Source: Bin80 sp964291275
GTDB lineage: Bacteria; Bacteroidota; Rhodothermia; Rhodothermales; Bin80
Assembly (NCBI GenBank): GCA_964291275.2
Contig: OZ219799.1
Span: 1,860,001 to 1,924,000 of the forward strand
Length of the DNA stretch: 64,000 nucleotides
Direction of reading: 5' to 3'
This document shows, piece after piece, positions 8,456-16,608 of this stretch (position 1 is its first letter; each line of letters begins with the position of its first letter). The position numbers and the translations under genes were made by a program. The notes below the pieces were generated by a model that saw nothing but the letters and a program-made list of their open reading frames with translations, had not been told where the DNA came from and ran no database searches.

Positions 8456-9894
8456 GTATTCTCTTCGGTAAGGAAGTCCGTAGTCGGCGCGGCGGCCTGT
8501 GGAGCCGGTACGCGCCGCTGTTGTGCTATGCTTAGCCCGACGTAGAGGCCCGTGGCGATGAACCAGCCCGGCAGGCCTAAGAAGAAGATCTCTACGTCCC
8601 AGACGAGATTAAGCAGCAGGCAGGCCCCCAACGTGAGGAGCCACGCGAGTGCCGCCGGGAGGCTAAAGAGGAGTTGTTTCCACTCCGCGTAGTCCTGCCG
8701 CAGGCCCAGCTTCGGCAACAGCCAGAAATCGGCGAAGATCACCGCGCCCATCGGCATCAGCAGCAGGCCGTAAAGCGCAACGAAGTCCAAGAGTCGCATC
8801 ATCAGCGCCGGGAAGAGTGCCGCCATGGTGGTGATCATTCCCACTGCGAGGGTCACCTTCCAGCGCTTCCAATTCGGTGTGATTGTCTGCATCGCCAGGC
8901 CCGCGCGGTAGATTGTCGGGTTGGCCGTCGTCCAGCCGGCGAGGAGCACTGCCACGAGGCCCGCCACGCCTGCGCCCAAGTAGGCGATCGGACCCGGTGC
9001 CACCTCGTTGGCGTTCTGCAGCGCGAGTGCCACTAGGATTCCCGAGGCGACCCAGGCGATGTAGTGGCCGAGGTACATGCCGAAGGCACTCGCGAAGCCG
9101 TAGTGCCACTTCTTAGCGAAGCGCAGGATGGTCATATCAGCCATGCCGATGTGCATGGCCATGTTGGCGAACCAGGCGAAGAACATCACATGCCAGAACG
9201 TGAAGCGGACGCGCCCCGACAGCGGCTCGCCGGTCCAGATCTTCTCGTTGGCTACCGTCCAGAAGTCGCCCATCGAGGTGACGCCGAGCTGCGGGAGGAC
9301 GGCCACGCCGCAGGCAACGAAGACGAGAAACATCCATGGGGCGGCGATCTTCGAGAAATAGGCGATCTTTTTGAAGCCCAGGATGGCTAGGATGGTCACA
9401 ACCGATCCGACCAAGAGCACCGTCACGACCCAGCCGACACTGTTGGGATAGAGGTCGTCGAGGCCGGGCATGGTCATGTCGAACGGGATGCCCACCGCCG
9501 TGGCCGCGACCGAGATCATCGAGCCAGCCAGGAAGCAAAACATGGCAGCGTTGACGAGGTTGTAGACGAAGAGCAGGTTCGGGCCAGCGATCTTGCGGAG
9601 CTTCCAGTAGAGGTTGAGCCGCGTGCGCGTGGCGATGGGCGCGCAGATGAAGGCCCAAGAAAGGACAGCCAGCAGGTTGCCCACGAGCAGACCCAAGAAC
9701 AGGTCCCCGGCGGCTACGCCGTGGGCGACGAACAACGGTCCGATGACGAACTCGGTGCCGGCCACATGCTCGCCGGCGTAGAGGCCGACAAAGTTGCCGG
9801 ATCCCTGGAGGGCGTCCTCGGAGACAGGCTCGCGGTCGAACTCATTGATTGCGTCGAGCCGTTCGGTGATTGATGCGGGGAGCGTAGACGCCAT
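8452..9894 (-). CDS. NCS1-type (purine/cytosine permease-like) transporter, probable rhamnose permease
   Basis: A 480-aa integral membrane protein with about 12 hydrophobic segments. The N-terminal FVGLYAGEHVAGTEFVIGPL and the pattern of the first helices fit the nucleobase:cation symporter-1 superfamily. Other segments are LLVGNLLAVLSWAFI and GWTTANPTIYRAGLAM, the latter a conserved NCS1-like region. Known NCS1 members carry purines, pyrimidines, allantoin or hydantoins. Placement at the head of a cluster with L-rhamnose isomerase makes rhamnose or another deoxysugar the likely substrate here, but that is inference. GC-rich codon use matches rhaA. The ATG lies 62 bases from the group II intron relic that marks the island edge. 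Confidence 0.75.
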   Translation of the reverse strand: MASTLPASITERLDAINEFDREPVSEDALQGSGNFVGLYAGEHVAGTEFVIGPLFVAHGVAAGDLFLGLLVGNLLAVLSWAFICAPIATRTRLNLYWKLRKIAGPNLLFVYNLVNAAMFCFLAGSMISVAATAVGIPFDMTMPGLDDLYPNSVGWVVTVLLVGSVVTILAILGFKKIAYFSKIAAPWMFLVFVACGVAVLPQLGVTSMGDFWTVANEKIWTGEPLSGRVRFTFWHVMFFAWFANMAMHIGMADMTILRFAKKWHYGFASAFGMYLGHYIAWVASGILVALALQNANEVAPGPIAYLGAGVAGLVAVLLAGWTTANPTIYRAGLAMQTITPNWKRWKVTLAVGMITTMAALFPALMMRLLDFVALYGLLLMPMGAVIFADFWLLPKLGLRQDYAEWKQLLFSLPAALAWLLTLGACLLLNLVWDVEIFFLGLPGWFIATGLYVGLSIAQQRRVPAPQAAAPTTDFLTEENT

Positions 9895-9956
9895 CCTATG
9901 TTTTGCCGAGGGGGACTATCTGAGTACTCATGCAAAAAGTGAACTTCCATTCATTT

Positions 9957-9997
9957 ATCTGTGCAGGGCCCGGAAAAACCCGAGTCCCTACCGCGAT
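9957..9997 (+). mobile_element. Relic of a group II intron 3' end (domain VI)
   Basis: The 41 bases from ATCTGTGCAGGG to TCCCTACCGCGAT match the last 43 bases of the minus-strand group II intron at 57858-57900, with a few changes inside the hairpin. In both copies identity stops right after GCGAT. This supports GCGAT as the true intron 3' end and agrees with the AY rule. Upstream of ATCT no domain V is found, so the copy is truncated. It lies between the GC-rich rhamnose cluster and ordinary chromosomal sequence. The rest of 9895-10135 shows no other recognisable feature. Confidence 0.68.
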
Positions 9998-10135
9998 AAA
10001 AAGAATAACTTAAAGTGTGTGAATATCCATGTACCGCCAACTTCAGGAGGCTCCTTGCGAAAATTGTCAGCAGTGAGAGAACCCGCATGGCTAATCCCAG
10101 ATAGATCCGGTCAGCCGAAAATCTCCTCATCCAAA

Positions 10136-10603
10136 TCATTCTGACTGATCGTTGATCATCTCGACAAGCTTGCCAATAAGATCATTGGGCACGGGCAGTG
10201 TGAGGTGATACTGAACGATCCTCCATGTGTCCCCTTCAAGGATCAAAGCTCCTGTTCCACGAACATCCCCGAACTTTTCATTGTAGAGAATCTCGTCAAA
10301 CCAAGCAGACTGACCGTCTGGGGCTACGTAAACGTAACGGTTTTTAGCCACATAGGTCCAGCCGCGGCCCGCGTTGAAATGGGGCCTAGCATAATCCTGG
10401 AACTCAGCTTTGGTCCAGCGCTCGGTTATGTCCGTTCCCAGAAAAATGCTTTCTTCAGCGAGATGACCGAAGTATCGGTCATAATCGGCTTCGGAAGCAG
10501 CAAGATGAAAATCGTCAAGCACAGCCTCAATTTGAGATTGCGCTTGTACCCCTGAGGTTATGGCCAAACCAGCTAGAATGAGAAAAATGTGAGGTCTAGT
10601 CAT
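10136..10603 (-). CDS. Secreted NTF2/SnoaL-like (DUF4440-type) protein
   Basis: A 155-aa protein with an N-terminal signal peptide (IFLILAGLAITSGVQAQ, cleavage likely after AQA or AQ). It has a single NTF2-like domain: IEAVLDDFHLAASEADYDRY, then FLGTDITERWTKAEF and a final WRIVQYHLTLPV strand. Similar proteins are often called nuclear transport factor 2 family. They bind small ligands or have enzymatic activity, and none can be assigned here. The ATG overlaps the stop of the preceding GMC oxidoreductase (ATGA), making it the last gene of the long catabolic operon. Export suggests a periplasmic role. Confidence 0.8.
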   Translation of the reverse strand: MTRPHIFLILAGLAITSGVQAQSQIEAVLDDFHLAASEADYDRYFGHLAEESIFLGTDITERWTKAEFQDYARPHFNAGRGWTYVAKNRYVYVAPDGQSAWFDEILYNEKFGDVRGTGALILEGDTWRIVQYHLTLPVPNDLIGKLVEMINDQSE

Positions 10604-12075
10604 GGCAATTGATCTGTCATATTATCAGCGACCCGAAGCGCCTGGGCCGCAATTGTGAGTGCCGGGTTCATGGCCCCGGAGGATGAAAAAAAAGATGCGT
10701 CGACGACGCGAAGATTCTCGAGTTCATGCATACGGCAATAGGGGTCAAGCACGCTGTCAACTGCATCCTTGCCCATGCGTAATGTGCCGCACTGATGTGA
10801 ATTGGTTTCAATGCCCATTTCTTGACTTAACAGGATTGGATATCCCGCGCGGCGCAGCATGCTGCGTGCCTTGCTTAACAGACGCCGATGCGCCGTTAGA
10901 TTATTTGGCTTCCAGTGGATCTGTATCCTCCCACTGGATGAAAGTGTGACGCGGTTGTCGGGATCGGGTAAATCCTCACTCATTACCCACCATTCAATGC
11001 TTCTGTTTGCTAGATATTTCAGCCACGGGAGAGGCAACTGGGGGCGCGCGGACTTCAACATGGATCCTTGCACTTTACCAATCATCTGCAGGTTTCCCAT
11101 TGGCCAAGGCCACGACGGTTCCCCAAGATACCAATCATTGATCGATAGTGTTTTCTGGAAGGTGGTTGCATTAGGCTCCCATGGGCGTACAGCAATAAGT
11201 GCACTGTTGTTGTGCATCATGTAGTTGCGGCCAATCAATCTTGATTTGTTTGGTATTCCTCCGGAGCGGAGCAACAATGCAGCGGAGTTAACGGCACCAC
11301 AACTGAGTACATAGGTACCCGCTCTCACGATTACCTGCTCACCCTCCCTTTCCAGTTCAAGCGAATCGACTGATCCGTTACGTACCACGATGCGGCGCAC
11401 CGTCGAATTTGTCCACAAAGTTACGTTTGGGTGGTTGAGAGCAGGGCGCACGACGCATACTTCAGCATCATGCTTTGCGTGAACTCTACACGGGAAACCA
11501 TCGCACGTATGGCAACGGAGGCATTGTCCGCCAAGATCTATGCCCAGCGGTAAATGGAAGGGATTTAGCCCCTGTTTGTGCAGGGAAGTGGCTAGACGGG
11601 CAATCTGAGGCTCGTGTGGAACGGCCTTGTGAGGGTAATCTGCGGTACGTGAGGGATCGGTAGGATCTTCGCCAGCATTCCCGCGCACACCATATAATAT
11701 CTCTGCACGACAGTAATAGGGTTCCAGTTCGTCATATGTAATTGGCCAGCTCGGGCTCGTTCCCCCCTCATGCTCAAGCGCTCCAAAATCTTCTTCCCGG
11801 AATCGGGGCAGGGCGGCACCGTAAACCTTGGAGTTGCCACCCACACAATAATGTACTCCGGGCTTGAAGGGGCGACCATCGGCAGCTTCCCAGGTTTCGT
11901 CCGGTTTGTAACGGTTGTCACCAAAGACAGCTTCAGGAACCCAGTTCTGTGCTTCCTGCGGCAAAAAATCTCCACGCTCAATCAAGAGGATGTGGGCACC
12001 GGTATTGCGCAGTCCCCAGGCCAGCGTCCCCCCGCCAATTCCAGTGCCTACTATGATGACATCAGCAGTGATCAT
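10600..12075 (-). CDS. GMC-family FAD-dependent oxidoreductase
   Basis: A 491-aa flavoprotein. The dinucleotide-binding motif DVIIVGTGIGGGTLAWGL opens the protein and VGGNSKVYGAALPRF is the second FAD motif. The C-terminal catalytic block has HQCGTLRMG and MNPALTIAAQALRVAD. GMC enzymes oxidise alcohols or sugars and pass electrons to oxygen, quinone or a cytochrome. No Tat or Sec signal is visible. A cysteine cluster (CLRCHTCDGFPCRVHAKHD, about residues 188-206) is typical of the branch often annotated as gluconate- or glucose-type dehydrogenases and may bind a cofactor. It overlaps the upstream ABC permease by 4 bases and the downstream NTF2-like gene by 4. Substrate unknown, probably a derivative of the imported compound. 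Confidence 0.85.
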   Translation of the reverse strand: MITADVIIVGTGIGGGTLAWGLRNTGAHILLIERGDFLPQEAQNWVPEAVFGDNRYKPDETWEAADGRPFKPGVHYCVGGNSKVYGAALPRFREEDFGALEHEGGTSPSWPITYDELEPYYCRAEILYGVRGNAGEDPTDPSRTADYPHKAVPHEPQIARLATSLHKQGLNPFHLPLGIDLGGQCLRCHTCDGFPCRVHAKHDAEVCVVRPALNHPNVTLWTNSTVRRIVVRNGSVDSLELEREGEQVIVRAGTYVLSCGAVNSAALLLRSGGIPNKSRLIGRNYMMHNNSALIAVRPWEPNATTFQKTLSINDWYLGEPSWPWPMGNLQMIGKVQGSMLKSARPQLPLPWLKYLANRSIEWWVMSEDLPDPDNRVTLSSSGRIQIHWKPNNLTAHRRLLSKARSMLRRAGYPILLSQEMGIETNSHQCGTLRMGKDAVDSVLDPYCRMHELENLRVVDASFFSSSGAMNPALTIAAQALRVADNMTDQLP

Positions 12076-12887
12076 GCTTTTACCGCACCGGATACGAGTC
12101 CTCTTACAAAGAACTTCCCCAGTCCGATGTAAACCAGCGCTGTGGGCAGGGCCGCTATGACTGCACCAGCCATAACTACGTTCCAGTCCACAGAGAATGA
12201 TCCGGAAAGATTGTTGAGCGCAATGGTAACTGGTTGGGCCTGCGGATTCGGAACCACCGTAATTCCAAAGAGAAAGTCGTTCCAGATGTTGGTGAACTGG
12301 AAGATAAGTGTGACCGCGAAAGCGGGCAGGGACAATGGTAGCATAACACGCCAGAAGGTCTCAATCATACCGGCACCGTCCACTGTTGCAGCCTCAACGA
12401 TAGAGCCCGGAATATTGACGTAAAAATTACGGAAGATGAGTGTAGTTACGGAGATACCGTACACTACGTGTGTCAGTACCAGTCCCGGAAGCGTACCGTA
12501 AACGTTAATCCACTGCAGGAAGCGCACCAAGGGCAGCAGAATAGCCTGATAGGGGATAAAGAAGCCGAACAGGAGCAGAGCAAATAGAACCTCTGAACCG
12601 CGAAAACGCCATTGCGAAAAAACATAACCGTTCAGTGCGCCGATGATCGAGGATAAGAGCGCTGCGGGAATGACCATCACGAGGCTATTGCGCAGGTTGG
12701 GAGAAAGCATTGCCCAGGCCTCTGTAAAGCCTCCCAGTGAGGCGTGGCTAGGTAATTGCCACATCGTGGCGAGACTCACGCTGGATGCATCCTTGAATCC
12801 ATTAGTGATCATCACGTAAACGGGCAGCGCGTACAGAATGAGCGCGAGCCCCAGAATGAACCACAGAATGCCGCGTCTCATACTCAT
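12072..12887 (-). CDS. ABC sugar transporter permease (MalG/UgpE type)
   Basis: A 271-aa inner-membrane protein with six predicted helices. The EAA loop (EAATVDGAGMIETFWRVMLPL, about residues 165-185) is the contact for the ATPase. Family members belong to the CUT1 carbohydrate importers and pair with a MalF-like permease, which is the gene just upstream (4-base overlap). The final ARG GLVSG stretch is typical of the family. No ATPase gene is present in the operon, so a shared MsmX/UgpC-like ATPase elsewhere is expected. Substrates of the family are sugars, polyols or glycerol phosphates. Confidence 0.9.
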   Translation of the reverse strand: MSMRRGILWFILGLALILYALPVYVMITNGFKDASSVSLATMWQLPSHASLGGFTEAWAMLSPNLRNSLVMVIPAALLSSIIGALNGYVFSQWRFRGSEVLFALLLFGFFIPYQAILLPLVRFLQWINVYGTLPGLVLTHVVYGISVTTLIFRNFYVNIPGSIVEAATVDGAGMIETFWRVMLPLSLPAFAVTLIFQFTNIWNDFLFGITVVPNPQAQPVTIALNNLSGSFSVDWNVVMAGAVIAALPTALVYIGLGKFFVRGLVSGAVKA

Positions 12888-13876
12888 GATTCATGGCTTC
12901 TGAATGTGTGCACGAGGTAAGGCACAATGACCAGGCATGATGCGACTAGCATGACGATGGAAGCGGCAGCTCCAAGGTTGTATCGGGCGGCCTTGAACAT
13001 CATTTCGAACACGAAAATCGCAGGGACGTCCGTCGCAAAGCCCGGTCCAACCCCCGACATGGCAAAAACCAGGTCAAAGATTTTTAGCGAAACATGCAGC
13101 AGAATGATAGCTATCGAAATCGTGATAGGAGTAAGCATAGGAATGATCACAGATCTGTACATCCTGAATTCTCCTGCGCCGTCGATACGTGCAGCGTCCC
13201 GCACCTGTCTGCTAATACTTCCAAGTCCTCCTAAGTACATGGCCATCACAAATCCGGATAACTGCCAGGTTGCAGCAATAGCCACTGGGATGAGTGCCAC
13301 CGGAATCCCCCACTCGATCTGAAACGTCATCCCGCTAGGCCAGACGTGGGCCAGAACCTGGTTGACAGATAGGACCACTTCGGGATCAGTTGTCCAGCCC
13401 GGAGACAGTGGACCCATCCCCGCCGCTTCCAAGACCTGATTGATCCCCAGTATGTCAAAGAAAAGGTTTATGCCGGTTTCTGGATTAAAAATCCACCGCC
13501 AGACGACCCCTGTAACGATAAATGAGAGTGCATACGGGAACAGGAACGCACTTCGAAAGAAGCCTCGACCGGCGATCTGCCGGTCGAGTAGGATTGCAAG
13601 CCCAAGTCCAATGCCGATGGCAAGTCCTATGAAGAGTACGGTGAATACAAGGGTATTTCTAAGGTCTGCCTGGAAGCGCGGCATGGCCAGCATGTCTGTG
13701 TAGGTTTGCCACAGCGGGTCACGCAGGGACAAATCAACAGCAAGAGTTCGCCAGTTTGTAAGCGAAAAAAAGAAGCTCGTCCCAATGAATCCGTAGACAA
13801 AGATGGCCGTCAACAGGAGGGATGGCAGGAGGATGAGCAATCCTTTATTACGGACCAGCCAATGCGGGTTGACCAT
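12884..13876 (-). CDS. ABC sugar transporter permease (MalF/UgpA type)
   Basis: A 330-aa CUT1-type permease with an N-terminal hydrophobic helix (GLLILLPSLLLTAIFVYGF) and a further five to six helices. It has an EAA-like loop around RDAARIDGAGEFRMYRSVII (about residues 230-250). It pairs with the MalG-like protein encoded next and lies 3 bases after the substrate-binding protein gene. The order binding protein, permease, permease is the standard layout. The periplasmic insertion before the core helices (residues about 145-190, rich in Pro and Gly) is longer than minimal members and resembles MalF in position. Substrate not determinable. Confidence 0.9.
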   Translation of the reverse strand: MVNPHWLVRNKGLLILLPSLLLTAIFVYGFIGTSFFFSLTNWRTLAVDLSLRDPLWQTYTDMLAMPRFQADLRNTLVFTVLFIGLAIGIGLGLAILLDRQIAGRGFFRSAFLFPYALSFIVTGVVWRWIFNPETGINLFFDILGINQVLEAAGMGPLSPGWTTDPEVVLSVNQVLAHVWPSGMTFQIEWGIPVALIPVAIAATWQLSGFVMAMYLGGLGSISRQVRDAARIDGAGEFRMYRSVIIPMLTPITISIAIILLHVSLKIFDLVFAMSGVGPGFATDVPAIFVFEMMFKAARYNLGAAASIVMLVASCLVIVPYLVHTFRSHES

Positions 13877-13879
13877 GCT

Positions 13880-15139
13880 CTATTGACCAAAGCCTGCTGC
13901 ACGTGCCTCACGGGCTAGGGTTTCAGCAAAGGTCTGATGGTCACGCCGCACAACAAAATTTGTCAGCGCATCATTAAGCGCTTGCTGAAAACCCGGAGGT
14001 GCGGCTGAACCATGGATAACCGTAGGCACAGCTACCCCTTCGGCATACTTATCCATTGACCACTGAAGGTAGGGGCCAAACCGGGAACGATCGCAATCGG
14101 TTCGTGCACAAATGGATCCCTTTAGCAGATTAAAGTCCTCTTGAACGACGCGATCCCCCATGATCCGCAGCATGTCAAGAGTTTCTGTGGGGTTTGGTGC
14201 GTTTTTGGCCAGGGTAAATCCGTCAGTAACCAACAAGAATGTTCTATCACTTCCAGGATGGGCAACCCAACCAAAGTCAACATTTTCCTCGAGACCGTTC
14301 TGGATTAATTCACCATAAACCCAGTCTCCCATGGAGTAAAAGGCACAATCGCCGTCGCCCAGTTTTTTAGCTGCCTGATCCCATGAGAGGGCTGCATGGT
14401 CCTCATTCTGGTGATCAAGCAATCGACCATAGTTCTCTATGGCCTGCATCACGTCTGCGTCTGTGAAACTGGTGGTTCCATCCCAAAGCCCTAGATACCG
14501 TTCGGGGCCGATAGTCCCCACAAGTGTATTCTCGAACATGATACCTGTAGCCCAGATACCAGTATCCCCCATGCACATGGCCGGAATGTTAGCGAGTTGG
14601 AGTGATTCTGCGATACCAAGTAGCTCATCAAGGCTGAGCGAATCTTCGATAACAATCCCCTGTTCTGCGAGTAATGGCTTATTGTACCAAAGGGTATTGC
14701 TGCGATGGAGGTTCAGGACGACTAGATAGGGTTCACCATCCCGGCTAATCATATCTACAAGGGAGGGTGAGAACAATTCGTACCAACCTTCAGCATCGTA
14801 AAGATCCTTTAGTGATGCGACATAGTCAGGTGTAACGTAATATTCCATCAATTCAGCTCCGTGGTGGGTTTGCCAGCTGTCTGGAGGATTTCCGCCCAAG
14901 AGTCTGGTTTGAAGTATTGGACGGGCAGCTGAGCCTCCACCACCAGCAACTGAAGCGTTGATCAAGTCAACCTCGGGGTATGCTGCTCTGTAGGCGTCGA
15001 GTACAGTTTCCAGCGCGGCGGCCTCACTGCCGGAGGTCCACCATGTGAAGATCTCCACTTGTTTTTCTGTATCAGTCTGGTCGCCAGTGGCCTGGCACGC
15101 GGCCAGGAGCAGTATGGGCAGGAATCTGTAGATACGCAT
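13880..15139 (-). CDS. ABC transporter extracellular sugar-binding lipoprotein
   Basis: The preferred start gives 419 aa with a lipoprotein signal MRIYRFLPILLLAACQ; Cys15 would be lipidated. Starting 21 bases earlier would overlap the upstream aldehyde dehydrogenase gene. The mature protein has the family-1 solute-binding layout: VEIFTWWTSGSEAAALETVL, then the mid-domain LVVLNLHRSNTLWYNKPLLA. Late Cys residues in GSICARTDCDRS may form a disulfide. Members bind oligosaccharides or glycerol-3-phosphate for CUT1 importers; the FTWWTSG opening is common in glucose/mannose-type binders. It is directly followed by two permease genes. Confidence 0.9.
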   Translation of the reverse strand: MRIYRFLPILLLAACQATGDQTDTEKQVEIFTWWTSGSEAAALETVLDAYRAAYPEVDLINASVAGGGGSAARPILQTRLLGGNPPDSWQTHHGAELMEYYVTPDYVASLKDLYDAEGWYELFSPSLVDMISRDGEPYLVVLNLHRSNTLWYNKPLLAEQGIVIEDSLSLDELLGIAESLQLANIPAMCMGDTGIWATGIMFENTLVGTIGPERYLGLWDGTTSFTDADVMQAIENYGRLLDHQNEDHAALSWDQAAKKLGDGDCAFYSMGDWVYGELIQNGLEENVDFGWVAHPGSDRTFLLVTDGFTLAKNAPNPTETLDMLRIMGDRVVQEDFNLLKGSICARTDCDRSRFGPYLQWSMDKYAEGVAVPTVIHGSAAPPGFQQALNDALTNFVVRRDHQTFAETLAREARAAGFGQ

Positions 15140-15150
15140 TGCAAAAAGTA

Positions 15151-16608
15151 TTATAGCCACGAGCCTGTACGTTTGCCTATATGGAGTTGAACAGTTTTGA
15201 GCTCTGTAAATTCGTCAGTGGAAAACCGTCCTAATTCACGTCCCAGACCACTGTCCCTGTAGCCACCGAAGGGAAGCTCGGGATGCCCATCCATGAAACA
15301 GTTAATCCATAGGGTGCCTGCGCGGATTTTGCGGCTAACCTCGAAGGCGGTATCAACATTGGAGGTCCATAAGCCGGCACTGAGTCCATAGAGGGTATCG
15401 TTAGCGATCTGGATAGCTTCCTCTTTTGTTCTGAAAGTCAAGATCGACAGTACGGGTCCAAATATTTCTTCTCGTGCGATGTCCATTTTTGGACACACTC
15501 CGTCAAACACGGTAGGCTCAAAAAATCGTCCGGTGGGCGTTGGGATCTTATGCCCACCGAGTCGCAGTCGTGCACCGCAGTCTGTACCGTTACTTACATA
15601 GCTTGAAATCTTCTCCAGTTGTGGGATATTGATGATGGCCCCAACCTTGGTAGCGGGGTCAAGCGGGTCGCCAACGGGTACAGTACGTGCCAACTCAAGA
15701 ACACGTTCAGTGAATTCTTGGGCAATACTCTCTTCCAGAAGAAGCCGGCTGCCGCTATTGCAACACTCCCCCATATTGAAGTAGATTCCAAACACGACTG
15801 GATCCAGTGCAGCATCTAAATCTGCGTCCGCAAATATGATATGTGGGTTTTTACCTCCGAGCTCGAGAGAGCAGCGTTTTAGATTCTTGCCTGCGGCAGC
15901 AGCCACCCGGCGTCCTACGGCGGTTGAGCCCGTGAATGAGAGTACATCAATATCAGGGTGCTCGGACAGTCGACTTCCTACCGACGTACCCAGACCGGTT
16001 ACAACGTTAATCACCCCTTCCGGCACGCCGGCTTCATGAGCCAATGAGGCTAATTGCAGCGTAGTGCCTGGCGTTAGTTCGCTAGGTTTAATTACGGCGG
16101 TACAGCCAACAGACAGCGCAAATGGCAATTTCTGGCTGATGATGAGCAGCGGAAAATTCCATGGTGTGATCATGCCCACTACCCCTGCAGGTTCGCGCAG
16201 CACCAGTCCGAGTTTGTTTTCGCCAAGGCTGTTGTAAGCTTCACCGCAGGTGTGACGGGCGAGTGTCGCTGCATAGCGCCACAGGTCGACTGCAGCATCC
16301 ATTTCTGCTTTTGCCTGCGTGATAGGCTTTCCGCTCTCGAGCGTTTCCAGTCTTGCTAGATCATCGTTGTGAGCATCCATCAGATCCGCAGTTGCATTCA
16401 GTACGCTGGCACGTTCCTGCCCAGATATTCGAGGCCATGGCCCGGTATCGAAGGCGGTGCGTGCAGCCTGCACCGCCTTATCGATGTCTGAGGCGGTACC
16501 GAGTGCATAGTCCCCAACGGTAGTATCGTGTGCAGGGCTCACGGTTGTGAAACGATCCCTGATCTCTGAGCGAACGTTTTTGCCTCCTATCCAGTGATGT
16601 ACCATCAT
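15151..16608 (-). CDS. NAD(P)-dependent aldehyde dehydrogenase (betaine-aldehyde-dehydrogenase-like)
   Basis: A 485-aa ALDH superfamily enzyme. Visible are the PWNFP motif at 149-153, the general base Glu249 in LELGGKN, and the nucleophile in GECCNSGS (Cys282/283). EEIFGPVLSI lies further on. It oxidises an aldehyde to an acid in the cytoplasm. Its start overlaps the stop of a choline-dehydrogenase-like GMC gene by 4 bases. The pair resembles betA-betB of glycine-betaine synthesis, but pairing with sugar transport and a CoA-transferase makes a catabolic role equally possible. The exact substrate is not decided by sequence. Confidence 0.88.
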   Translation of the reverse strand: MMVHHWIGGKNVRSEIRDRFTTVSPAHDTTVGDYALGTASDIDKAVQAARTAFDTGPWPRISGQERASVLNATADLMDAHNDDLARLETLESGKPITQAKAEMDAAVDLWRYAATLARHTCGEAYNSLGENKLGLVLREPAGVVGMITPWNFPLLIISQKLPFALSVGCTAVIKPSELTPGTTLQLASLAHEAGVPEGVINVVTGLGTSVGSRLSEHPDIDVLSFTGSTAVGRRVAAAAGKNLKRCSLELGGKNPHIIFADADLDAALDPVVFGIYFNMGECCNSGSRLLLEESIAQEFTERVLELARTVPVGDPLDPATKVGAIINIPQLEKISSYVSNGTDCGARLRLGGHKIPTPTGRFFEPTVFDGVCPKMDIAREEIFGPVLSILTFRTKEEAIQIANDTLYGLSAGLWTSNVDTAFEVSRKIRAGTLWINCFMDGHPELPFGGYRDSGLGRELGRFSTDEFTELKTVQLHIGKRTGSWL

